From NCBI GenBank assembly GCA_039619475.1, contig CM077115.1, positions 537,138,315 to 537,202,314 on the forward strand: DNA of 64,000 nt. Reading direction: 5' to 3'. Source of the stretch: Icerya purchasi. Taxonomy: Eukaryota; Arthropoda; Insecta; Hemiptera; Monophlebidae. The notes beneath the pieces were generated by a model. The model ran no database searches. It had not been told where the DNA came from and worked only from the letters and a program-made list of their open reading frames with translations. Within the stretch, counting starts at the first letter, position 1; each line of letters starts with the position of its first letter. Position numbers and translations under genes: made by a program. Shown piece after piece: positions 55,201 through 64,000 of this stretch.

Positions 55201-55349
55201 TATTCGCTTAACTGCGGGACGTATTTATTACCGTTTGACGGACCAGCCGCATTGCTATCGCACTGCTCGTGCAATTCATTAATCGGAAAATCATCGAAAT
55301 TGGGAACGGTCCCCGCCGCTGTATTCGACGACCTACCCGATACCGACAT
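52283..55349 (-). pseudogene. Jockey-like LINE ORF1, interrupted by hAT #3
   Basis: The N-terminal part (55349-54896) has MSVSGRSSNTAAGTVPNFDD, a Lys-rich stretch and NRYSPLQVDEDA. The C-terminal part (53136-52283) has HLPRERKPLKLVLKGLPTTF, then zinc knuckles CYKCQRFGHVSLNC and CVRCAHTHPPGAC with a third CANCDGPHAANSSEC, typical of Jockey ORF1. The two parts are 454 and 854 bases. Together they are 1308, divisible by three, so the only break is the hAT #3 insertion plus its 8-bp duplication (435 residues otherwise). Confidence 0.85.
53145..54895 (+). mobile_element. hAT element #3, deletion derivative, nested in the LINE
   Basis: The ends are CAGGGGCGTAGCGTCAAT (53145) and the complement of CACTGGCGTAGCGTGAAT (54895). 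A perfect 8-bp duplication CGTAAATT lies at 53137-53144 and 54896-54903. At 1751 bases it lacks a transposase core. Only a degraded hAT dimerisation end is seen at about 54530-54780, with SAERSFSA-like, IKTYLRNT and RLSSLDFLSIEKELLSNIKK, in plus orientation. A 116-codon frame at 53316-53666 is not recognised. Confidence 0.92.
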
Positions 55350-55943
55350 AGTCGGATGAATAGTACTATCAGCTGACCGAGATCAGCCGATAATATCCAC
55401 TGACGAGAATACAGTTAAACTGATACACTTCCAAACAACAATGAACATAGAAAACAACGACTGATACACACGTTATCAACAATACATGTAAAGCGTCCGC
55501 TGCAAGAAGCCTTTTAAACTTAAAATTAATTAAAAATTATTCAAGAAGTACAACGGGTCAGGAAAGACTTTCAGCTTTGGCAGTTTTATCTGTTGAAGTT
55601 CATTATATCCTCAACCATTCGGTTGGTGGACAACCTATTCTTTTTAGATGACAGATACAGGTTATATACTAAACAATTATTATATATGCAACGCAGGTAG
55701 ATTACTATTATTAACGAATTCAGTAAGGCTAAAAGTAGAAAATTTCTGTTTCTTTAATTAATTTTCTTTATTTTTTATTAAAAAATATAGTTTGCATTTT
55801 TATGAATAAAAATTGGACAATTGCAACTGTTTTTTATTTTATAAAATCTGTCTTTTTGCACCACCAGAGGGCCTCGCAAAATGTACCTTGCCCACATAAA
55901 ATTTAGGTCTTGCCCCGCCACTGCCTATGGATTTAATTATAAC

Positions 55944-56480
55944 TAATATTTAATACTGTTTTCTAGTAAAAGTATTATTGTTACGTTTTTATTCTGTTTT
56001 AAATGCAACTGCCGTTCGATCTTTTGTCTTTTTTTATTTATTTTTAATTTTTATTTTCCAATTGTAATTAAAAATAGTTCAATGAGAAATATGCATATTT
56101 TTTTTTACTTGCTCACGGACAAACAATTCGGATCGGATTACTAACAAAAATAAAAAAGAATTAAAGTCTAACAAAAAATACTATCGTTCTATTTTTTCTA
56201 GTAATTTACTATTTAAATTCTGAACTACCATTTTTTAGGTACAATTTTATAATTTTTTTATTTTTCACTTAAAAAATAAACAAAATTTAAATTAAACTAT
56301 AGTAGCTATGTATTTTTAAAACATTTTTAAATTTCTAAAGAGGTCGCTGTTTTTGATTTCCTTCATGAAACAAGGTATTTCTCAAATTTACTCTCTACCG
56401 TATAAAATATTACGTAATTATATAATCCTCCTTCCAAATGATCCGCCCTTGTTAATACGATAATTCTTCAGACTTGTCTT
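55944..56480. other. AT-rich intergenic stretch
   Basis: No gene, splice pair or repeat family recognised. Confidence 0.4.
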
Positions 56481-56599
56481 GTTAGCCGATATTAAAATAA
56501 ATGAAATAATCCTTAAATGCAATATAACTATTAAATTTATAAAATCACTGACTAGTTTTGCATACTAGATACATTGATAAATTTAATTGAATTAGTTGG

Positions 56600-56785
56600 G
56601 GTTATTTTATAAAATTAATAAAGCCAGAGCTGCCATTAGTTGATTAAGCAGTAGTGTTTCGTTCGGGTAGAACCAGGTTCGATTCCCGCTGCTCCACATT
56701 GACTTTCAAAAATTTTACATGTGCCAGGTTAATGTCCGTAGTTGACACGACCAAAAATTAAATTTAAAAAAAAAAATAAATGTAA
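56600..56785 (+). repeat. Possible tRNA-derived SINE
   Basis: GGTTCGATTCC (56676-56686) fits the pol III B box. A weak A-box-like TAGTTGATTAAGCAGTAG lies about 40 bases upstream, and an A-rich tail follows at 56755-56780. A short block before it (about 56490-56530) recurs inverted after it (about 56785-56830), so it may lie inside a foldback unit. Confidence 0.4.
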
Positions 56786-57409
56786 CAATTAAATTGCGTT
56801 TAAGGATTATTTCATTTATTTCGATATATCTTGATTAAGCTACATGTTTATTATTTCAATAAGAAAAGAAAAAAAAAAAAGAAATAAAATAATGACAAAA
56901 ATACGTTTGCAAAACTAGTTATAGGACAAATAAAATTACTGCTTCATTTATTGGTACAAACAAAAATCTTGAAGCTTTTTTTATTACAAGTTAAAATTTA
57001 AAGGTGAATAAGTATTTTTAAGAAAAAACTGAAATCATTGGCCCGCTTTTAAAAAATGGTAAACGAAAGAAAAATTAATAGGATTTAACCATTGTCATAA
57101 ATTATAAAATTATTATATACAAAAATATCGAAATTGAAATGGATGACGGAAGAGCGAAATGAACAATTTATTGTGCGTTTTAAACATTCTAAAAATGTGT
57201 TTCACCCTTTTATATTTCAGTAGAATTATCAGTCCGAAAACATTACATGTTTTACATTGCAAATCCTCGCATGCTGGATGTAACAAAATATGGAAGTTGA
57301 TCGTTTCATTTAACAGTTAACTTTATAATATTCGATACGATTAAATGTAATTTCATTTATTATAATTTTTAATAATGATACAATCAGTAATACTACAATT
57401 TAAACTCCT

Positions 57410-58310
57410 TTGTTACCCCAGAGAATTACAGCGTTAATCTTCTTCTCTTCGAATTTGGCCATCTATAGACCACATAAAACAATAAACTTTTTCTTTTTCG
57501 TTCTTCCCAGTAATTCTTCATTATTTCACTGTGCTTTTTCTTCCTATTGTCTGTCCATTTCGTTCCCTTACTTTTAATTCTTTTAAAACCATCGAGTTCT
57601 TTCTATTTTATACCTAAACTCTGTTCTGTTTTTAATAGTTGATATATCGATATTTGTGTTCCATGAAGATCCTTTTTCGAATTCGAGAACCACTTCGGAC
57701 AAGTTTTCAATTACAATGTTGATTGTTTTAGTTAACCGGATATTGCACATTTTCTACTTTCTTTATTTAGTTCTTCATTTGACCTAATCCTGAACGTTTC
57801 CCCTTCTTATGACCTTCCTTTCCTTTTCTCCTATATTTCAACCTTTCCTACATCATTCAGCATTCAGCTCTAAGCACTCAGAGCTGCATATAAGCATTCC
57901 GGCTTAATGACTGTGATCTAACGTCTTACCTTAGCATTTGTCGATATTGATTTTTTCTTATAGATATATTTCACGTTAACTGGAAAACTGTTTCCATTTT
58001 TCTTGCCTTTATTTCCAGTGCTTCCCCATTCAATCCGTTTTGCTGAATAACCTCACCGAAGTATCCGAAATTTTTAACATTTTATGCACATGTATCGAAG
58101 TGAAGATCTAATGTTTGCTACATATTTTGTATTCTCAAATGAAATCTGTAAAATAGTTTTTCCTCTTACTTTTTTTAGAAGGTTGATCTCTTTTACTGCC
58201 GAAATTAAATTCTGTGAGAAAATTGCCAAGTCATCTGCAAAAGCTAAACAATTAATGGCTAAATTCTCCATCTCGCATCCCAGTTGTTTTTTTTTTCTTC
58301 TTTTTATTAA
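57410..58310 (-). pseudogene. LINE relic with RT catalytic motif
   Basis: On the minus strand, CLAFADDLAIFSQN (RT YADD-type motif, about 58240) is followed by INLLKKVRGKTILQISFENT. Then come VKNFGYFGEVIQQNGLNGEA and LEIKARKM near 58030 and further decayed remains down to VYRWPNSKRRR near 57440. It is the thumb and C-terminal end of an insect non-LTR polyprotein, with many breaks. Confidence 0.65.
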
Positions 58311-58389
58311 GCAACTTAGAATTTATTTTATTTTATTTTCTGCATAATTTTATTTCACTAAATGAACTAATTTAATCAATCATCCATTA

Positions 58390-61000
58390 TCTACATCATT
58401 TTACTGTACAAAAAAAAAAAAAAAAAAAAAAAAAGATGACGCAAACTTTTTGATTGATCTTTTTTTATAATAAATCATGTACTATAAAAATAATTGGGTA
58501 TTTTAGGCATTTTAAATTTATAATTTTTATAGAAATAGTTTTGATTTCTAACGGTGGACTGTTAAATAAGCAATAGGCCAGACTTTGCTTAACACTTGAA
58601 TTTCACGGAGTAACTCGCAATTTTGAACTCTGTCCACCGTTAGCCAAAGTTCTAAAACAGTATAAACGCATCTCCAAAAAATACATAAGTTACAACTTTA
58701 AAGATTTATACACCGATCTGTTAGATAATAATTTGCACTGAACTTGTAACAATCAGGTCAGTTGACAATAGATTCATCCGAAAAATACTGCCATCGATGT
58801 TACATATTTCTATAAAGCATAATATGCACTTTATGCGAAATTATAAATTTCTTTTGTTACCATTTGTATTCGTCCAAAACAAATTTAATGGTTTTGGTTA
58901 ATATTTTACCACGTGTATTTTTCTATGTAAAACTGCTTTCACAGAAAACTAATCTACCCGCATCTAGTCCAATAAAATCACACCAATGACGAAGTGGTGT
59001 TTCACACGGGATTAATCTTTGATTTGACAAAACTAAGCCAAATAATTTGTATTATATAACGTTAGTGCACACGCAATCATACATATATTTATAATTCTTC
59101 AAGGAATACTTCGTAGGAAATGGAAAAAAAAGTAGACTTAAGAAAGAGCTAAATTTAGATCATTTAACTGTTTATTAAAAAGCCAAATAAACTTTTTAAT
59201 TACTTCCGAATAAACAGTTTCATAACATTACCAATAATATTTTACATAATCAAAAGTAAAGCAAAACGCCAATTACTGAAAAGTATTCAACCAGAAGAAC
59301 GTCCAGAGACATTTTAAAGTTAATTTAAAGTAATCATAAAAATTAATTTTAGGACTTATTACATGTATATGTTTAAAACATAAATTACATACTACAGGAA
59401 ACTGTTATTTCTTAATTAGTTAGCAGATTGTTTCCGTACCTACTTTAAACCACTTTTAATTTGACATTTCAGACGTTTGAGGGGTCATATTCATGTTTTA
59501 ATTAAATAACTAACTTCTCAATATTTATTTTAAAAATAAACTAAATGTAATAACAAAAAAAAATATGATGAAATCCAACCGACTAAGTCGATATCCGTCT
59601 TGACTACAACAGCTAGCACCAGATTTGACGTTTGCAGAATGGAGTACTTTTTGTCATTGATTTAAAACCGACATTAAATATAAATCGGTTCAGTTTGAGG
59701 CTGTCCGGTACAAATTGAACTTATTTAACGCGTGCAAGCGGCCTAAGTGTATGCATGTAAGAGAGAACTCTTGGTTTGTTTCAAGCTTAATTGTACATCT
59801 GCATGCTTTTTCGAAATGAAAATAAAAAAAACTAAGAAAACGATAAAAGTTTAAATAAAACGAATTACACACTACGTGATACGTCATGAATAACGAAAAT
59901 AGTAAGATAATTTTAACAAAAGTAGTTTTTAACACAGTTTTAATATTTATCATTTAACGGCGATAGGTTTTTTTGTAAAATCAAAAGGGTTTAAATGGAT
60001 GATCGAAAACAATGATTTATATAATAAAGGTTTAAAATAAAAGAAACCATTAGACTACGCATAATTTACTGTATATTTATATAAATTGATTTTGCAGACG
60101 ATATATATTAAATATGAACACTGAATATTTATCTTAATAATTACAGAAAATAAAAATGGAATATTAAATAGAAAGAACGTTAAATAACCAAAATATTACA
60201 ACTAGCAAGTTCAGAGTATCTGACAAATGTAAAACGCGGTTTTGGAAACAAATGTGTATGTTGCTAAATATAATTTAGCCCAAACAAGAAGGAAATACAA
60301 GAGCCGGGATCATGGAACAAATTAATAGACTAGTCATATCACATGTCAAAATAATAAACTGAGTCCCGTTGAATTTATAAGTCGTTGGGACCATAAACAG
60401 CGAACTTTAAACAAAAAAAGCAAAAAAAAACGGTCGCCATTAATCTTAATATAATAGCGAGTGGATAAAAGGCGTAATTAATATTAAATTATACAAGTTT
60501 CAGTTGCATAATTTAATTTAATAAACTTTTCATTTATTCGCCAATAATTTATAAATCAAAATAGAATTTACTTCTTTTTAAATGTTGCGTTTGGCATTGC
60601 TGTTTTCCACCTCAGCGCATATAAAACGGTATCACTATACGCAAAAGTAAGAAATATCTGCAGCAATATAGCAACTCGAACGGATATCTTACATCAATTA
60701 TTTAGCTAAAACTATCGTCAGTTAATTACACGCAAATCTCTTCCCCAACACATCTTTGCCAATTTATTGTCAATAATCGCTAACTAAATCGTGTTCTAGT
60801 ATCTCTAACAGGGTGGGGTGGGGGGGGGGCATTAGGAATTCTCAAGGTCGACCCGATGATAAAATAATGAGAAGAAATTATAAAACTTGCGCAGCACTTA
60901 TATTTTTCATCAAACAACGCGCTGTTTTCGCTAACTGTACAAAATAGCTAAAAAAGGCTGACATGACATTTCGAAATACTCATAATTATCATTTTTTCTT
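58390..61000. other. AT-rich stretch, no gene seen
   Basis: It carries an A-run at 58411-58434 and a G-rich tract at 60811-60829. The minus-strand frame at 59690-59953 has no recognisable domain. It may include 3' UTR of the minus-strand gene ending at 61010. Confidence 0.4.
60811..60829 (+). other. G-rich tract able to form a G-quadruplex
   Basis: GGGTGGGGTGGGGGGGGGG has at least four G-triplets with short loops, in an otherwise AT-rich context. Confidence 0.5.
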
Positions 61001-61009
61001 CGGCATTTG

Positions 61010-61128
61010 TCAACATTTTCCGGATGATGATGTCTTTTTTTTATCTTCCTTTTCCTCCTTTAACTCCGCTATAGCTTCTCGTATGGACTGCAATATATCT
61101 TGCATTTCCAAATTCGCTTGTTTACTTC
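61010..61128 (-). CDS. Candidate last coding exon of an unidentified gene
   Basis: A clean acceptor (TATATTTACAG|GA) opens a 39-codon frame to TGA at 61010. It reads SKQANLEMQDILQSIREAIA followed by ELKEEKEDKKKTSSSGKC. The peptide is an amphipathic, charged helix with a Lys-rich end and looks like a genuine C-terminus. Its composition is richer in Glu/Lys and less AT-driven than its surroundings. No upstream exon of the same gene was identified in the window. I do not recognise the family. It enters in phase 1. Confidence 0.5.
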
Positions 61129-61139
61129 CTGTAAATATA

Positions 61140-62278
61140 ACGCGGACAATTGTATTAATATTACGATAGCAAAGAACGTATTTTTCGGAACGATGAGACC
61201 GATCACTTATTACGATTAAATTAAATCAGGAAAAATAAAAACTAACATAAGTTCATACACCATCATGTATGTATAAACAAAAAGAAAACCATTTACATTT
61301 TGCACTTATTAGGGAAATACAGGGCGAATCATGTACGCCGGAATCATCGTAAAGCCCTTATTTATTGAAAAATAGTAAATATTTTAGTTTTAATAGAGAT
61401 TTATACTTATCGCGATTAATAGCGAACCGCAATATCAGATAAATATTCCCTCTTTTCGGTGTCCTCGCGTGCTATCGATAAGTGATGAAATTTTCAATAA
61501 TCTACTCGACATTTTCGATACCTGATGCTTGAAATGGTAACCTGTTCACGCATTATTGTTTTGAACTATTTCAGATATCTGCCGAGAAAGAAGTCTCGAA
61601 AGATGTTAAATTACTAAACCTCAGTTCTCGCAACGAAGTGGAGTTGTTTCGCGTGCAGTATGATTGATTACATTCTGTTGAGATAACGTCACACCTAATT
61701 ACACATTGTGTCCGGAGGAGACCATAAAAAATTCATCGTTACATTTCTAGAGTTGCGCTTGCCGTTGTACCGCATTCTTTCAGCACCGTTTTAGAATATG
61801 TCGGAATAGTCACATGTTGAATATTTATCTGCTCTACTTCATAATTAAACGTAACAGGTGTAGTCTACACTGGATTAAGATACCGATATGAATCTCGAGG
61901 TCCCCGGTTCCCAGAGCCACTTGTTATGAACGCGACTTGCAGACGAATCTGTTTTTTTTTTTAAAATGATGGACAGGAAAATAAACGAAAAAAAAAAAAA
62001 AACACTTAACTAACGGACGCCAGTAACACCTACTATGCCATATTTCGAACAGCTCACTGCCGAAGAACATTCAGCTTCTATACCGGATATCGTACACACT
62101 CTCATCTCGCAAATTTAAAAAAAAAAAAAAACAATAAAAACTACCAAAAGTTTACTTCGCGCTGTAGAAGCGCCCCTCCACATAGTGGTCGCGAACCACG
62201 TGTTTAATTTAAAAACATAAAAATTAAATTTTGATCAACACGAATATTTCCAGACTGGTAACGAATTTTCACGCGAAA
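61140..62278. other. Stretch between the candidate exon and the mariner element
   Basis: Less AT-rich than most of the window, with several CpG-bearing stretches (61430-61930). No coding exon could be supported. It could be intron or upstream sequence of the minus-strand gene. Confidence 0.35.
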
Positions 62279-62280
62279 TA

Positions 62281-63183
62281 CTAGGGTGGTTCAAATATAA
62301 ACCGGAATTTCGTCATAAAAATTTTTATTTTATACTTACAGTGCTCATATTTTTTACAATTTTTCAAGATAACCCCCCTCGCACGCTACGCACTTTTTCC
62401 ACCTCTCCGGCAATTTTTTTATTCCTTTTTTGTAAAAATCTCGCGGCTTGTCACATAGCCATTTGCGCACGAACGATTCCACCTCATCGTTGCTGTCGAA
62501 ACGTTGTCCACCAAGTGCTTCTTTCAACGGGCCAAACAAATAATAATCACAAGGCGACAAATCTGGACTGTAAAGAGGATGTTCAAGTGTTTCCCAGCCC
62601 AATTCGGCCAATGTCTCCATCGTGAGCCGAGCGGTGAATTTCTGTTCAAAATTCAGAAGTCTTGGCACCCATCTGGCTGCAATTTTGCGATAACCTAGCC
62701 GATCATGAATTATTGTCTCAATACTACCTATGCTGATGCCCAATTCGTCGGTCATATCGCGTACACGGACGCGTCGGTCAGCCAAAATGAGTTGTTCGAT
62801 GGCTTTGACGTGTTCATCTGTAATGCTGGTTTTTAGGCGCCGCGCATGTGGTATGTTTGACACCACTTCACGTCCTTTTCGAAACGCGGAACACCACTCG
62901 TACACTTGAGTTTTGGAGAGACACTCATCCCCGAACTGTTCGCGTAATTTTCGGTAAATTTCCACGGATTTTACGTCGTCTTTGACTAAAAAACGAATAA
63001 TGATGCGTTGCGCAACAGACACTGGTACTTCTTTTACACTCATGGCTCTAACTACACTAAAAAGTGAGCTTACGCGGTTCTAATTGTAACAAACCGGTCT
63101 AACTGCCAGTGCAACCACTTTTTCCACAATAAATTTTTCGCGCGTTTATTTAAAAATTCCGGTTTATATTTGAACCACCCTCG
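62281..63183 (-). mobile_element. Mariner element, 903 bp, internally deleted
   Basis: Terminal inverted repeats of about 30 bp (AGGGTGGTTCAAATATAAAC plus CGGAATTT) match at both ends except at the outermost bases. TA duplications lie at 62279-62280 and 63184-63185. Full mariners are about 1.3 kb, so roughly 350 bases are missing internally. The near-identical ends suggest a recent insertion. Confidence 0.93.
62354..63043 (-). CDS. Mariner transposase lacking its catalytic core (229 aa)
   Basis: Mariner transposase normally has about 345 residues and a D,D34D catalytic triad. This open frame keeps the N-terminal paired helix-turn-helix region: QRIIIRFLVKDDVKSVEIYR, KTQVYEWCSAFRKG, then VRDMTDELGISIGSIETI and RKIAARWVPRLL. 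From LNFEQK it jumps to TARLTMETLAELGWETL and SPDLSPCDYYLFGPLKEALG. The deletion, about 115 residues, removes the first and second catalytic Asp. The third, in SPDLSPCDYY, remains. The frame is preserved across the junction, so a DNA-binding but inactive protein could be made. Confidence 0.9.
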   Translation of the reverse strand: MSVKEVPVSVAQRIIIRFLVKDDVKSVEIYRKLREQFGDECLSKTQVYEWCSAFRKGREVVSNIPHARRLKTSITDEHVKAIEQLILADRRVRVRDMTDELGISIGSIETIIHDRLGYRKIAARWVPRLLNFEQKFTARLTMETLAELGWETLEHPLYSPDLSPCDYYLFGPLKEALGGQRFDSNDEVESFVRKWLCDKPRDFYKKGIKKLPERWKKCVACEGGYLEKL

Positions 63184-63510
63184 TAAATACAATCTGATGG
63201 CGACAGAATAAAAGTAAATGAATATTAACACAAACAAAAAAAAAATCCGAAACGATTCAAGAAAAATGTTTCATATTTACAACCAGCGACAGCGATAAAA
63301 ATAAAACAGTGTCCGATAGATCACGAATTAATGAAATATTAGAGAATATTTTTATAATCGGAGCATAGCCAAAAAATCGCGCTACAAGTACCGAACCCGT
63401 TTCAATATGTATAAAAATTCCAAATTACTTTTAATAAGATCGAAAAGTTGCGAGAAATTGTTTTAAATTACATTAACATAGCTTCTACTAAATATGCATC
63501 TGTATAATGA

Positions 63511-63786
63511 TTAACACGTAATTCTTAGGCTACCCGCCATTAGAAAAAATATCCCAATTTTAAGCAACGAAAAATGTCCCAATTTCGATGTAACGTTTGT
63601 TATATTTTATAGGATTTTTGTGATTACTTTATTATACTCATATGGACCAATTAAGAATTACGTTGTAAATTTTGATCATTTTATACAAAGTATAGAAGAG
63701 AAAGAGACAGAAATGTAAGCAAGCGGGATCGTTAAAAGGCACAGCCCCTTGCAGGGCCAAAATGGCCGAGTTATATATATATATAT
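63511..63786. mobile_element. MITE-like unit, copy B
   Basis: Terminal repeats TTAACACGTAATTCTTA (63511) and TAAGAATTACGTTGTAA (63652-63668) enclose 158 bases. The same downstream part as copy A follows (TTTTGATCATTTTATACAAAG, CACAGCCCCTTGC, GGCCAAAATGGCCGAG), then (TA)n. The internal repeat region is shorter than in copy A, but the downstream part has about 50 extra bases. Confidence 0.8.
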
Positions 63787-64000
63787 GATAAATAAAATTC
63801 AGCCCTCTCGACTCCCAACCCTTTTTTCTTCTACAAATTCTTTTAGAAAAATCATTTTCATATGACTACGTCATACTTCCCTCTTTAATTTTAAAAAAAA
63901 AAAAAAAAATGTTAGCAACTGTACAATGCAGCATTCAACTTTTATCTTATATAATGTAACGGGACATAATCATGAGAGAAAAAATGTAGTGTAATGAAAA
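63787..64000. other. Right edge of window
   Basis: AT-rich, with an A-run at 63893-63909; no gene seen. Confidence 0.4.

Larger units (their letters stand above)
49305..55483 (-). mobile_element. Jockey-like LINE inserted in hAT #2, full length but split
   Basis: A 9-bp duplication ACATGTAAA flanks it (49296-49304 and 55484-55492), exactly where the hAT coding sequence breaks off and resumes. ORF1 starts at 55349, and ORF2 carries endonuclease and RT. The 3' end is a short GTTCTGTTCTG run rather than poly-A. Length is 6179 bases, or 4420 after removing the hAT #3 insertion and its duplication. ORF1 is split by hAT #3; ORF2 has point breaks. Confidence 0.88.
47935..55640 (+). pseudogene. hAT transposase #2 (ZMYM-like), broken and split by a LINE
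   Basis: Pieces in order: NFIDLFKLISKFDPTLQEHM, HYLSHDIQNELIILMSK, then IQNCRGQGYDNGANMTG (48293 frame, catalytic Asp kept). From 48463-49062 come RWELIKGKLKFTIKPLSDTR, WESRIEAVKA and a long helical part. Then come SSDFQPEELYEELITMLPNL and FIKHVN at about 49300. After the LINE the dimerisation end resumes at 55493 as LNLKLIKNYSRSTTGQERLS and ALAVLSVE. An N-terminal deletion, shifts near 48180 and 48470, and a stop at 49060 show that it is dead. The coordinates include the inserted LINE. Confidence 0.8.
47615..55935 (+). mobile_element. hAT element #2, containing a nested LINE; boundaries approximate
   Basis: A second hAT copy of the same general type lies on the plus strand. Two possible left ends are seen: CAGAGGCGGCGTAAG at 47615 and CAGGGCCGGCGTAAA at 47856. 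The right end is near the complement of CAGTGGCGGGGCAAG (ends 55923). If the left end is 47856, an octamer ATTATAAC directly before it recurs at 55936-55943. Coding remains lie at 47935-49300 and 55493-55640, separated by a LINE with a 9-bp duplication. Confidence 0.65.

Overview
This is animal nuclear DNA, very AT-rich, with long introns, poly-A/T tracts and (TA)n runs, and a dense load of I-like, Jockey-like and RTE-like LINEs, mariner, hAT and MITE elements. That mix fits an insect, and a hemipteran-type genome is plausible, but nothing here fixes the species. There are no bacterial features, rRNA or CRISPR.

The left two thirds (269-41165, minus strand) is one host gene. I traced 17 coding exons by homology, splice sites and reading phase. 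They encode a salt-inducible kinase (SIK, AMPK-related, LKB1 target). The lengths sum to 2199 bases, giving a 732-residue protein with the order kinase domain, UBA-like segment, RRHT site, RRAS site and an unfamiliar C-terminal tail. Introns hold LINE relics (about 6.6, 10.4-11.6, 29.9-31.7 and 38 kb), a foldback element (14.25-14.67 kb), a mariner relic (16.5-17.5 kb), a 3 x 112 bp tandem repeat, a possible piggyBac relic (20.6-20.9 kb) and a nearly complete I-like LINE (about 23.2-28.5 kb).

Upstream of the gene, 42.5-56 kb is a transposon nest. First comes a head-to-head pair of short hAT-type elements. Next is a hAT element (42990-47549) with a perfect 8-bp target duplication, broken by a 5'-truncated Jockey-like LINE. 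Last is a second hAT copy (about 47.6 or 47.86 to 55.93 kb), broken by a 4.4-kb Jockey-like LINE (49305-55483), which is itself split by a third hAT element (53145-54895). Target duplications at the junctions give the order of events.

The right end (56-64 kb) is sparse. It holds a SINE-like stretch, a LINE relic (57.4-58.3 kb), one candidate terminal exon of an unidentified minus-strand gene (61128-61010), and a mariner element with intact ends (62281-63183) whose transposase lost its catalytic centre by in-frame deletion. A MITE unit at 63.5-63.8 kb matches one at 47.1-47.4 kb.

The SIK gene appears intact. All the mobile elements appear defective, although several open frames remain.
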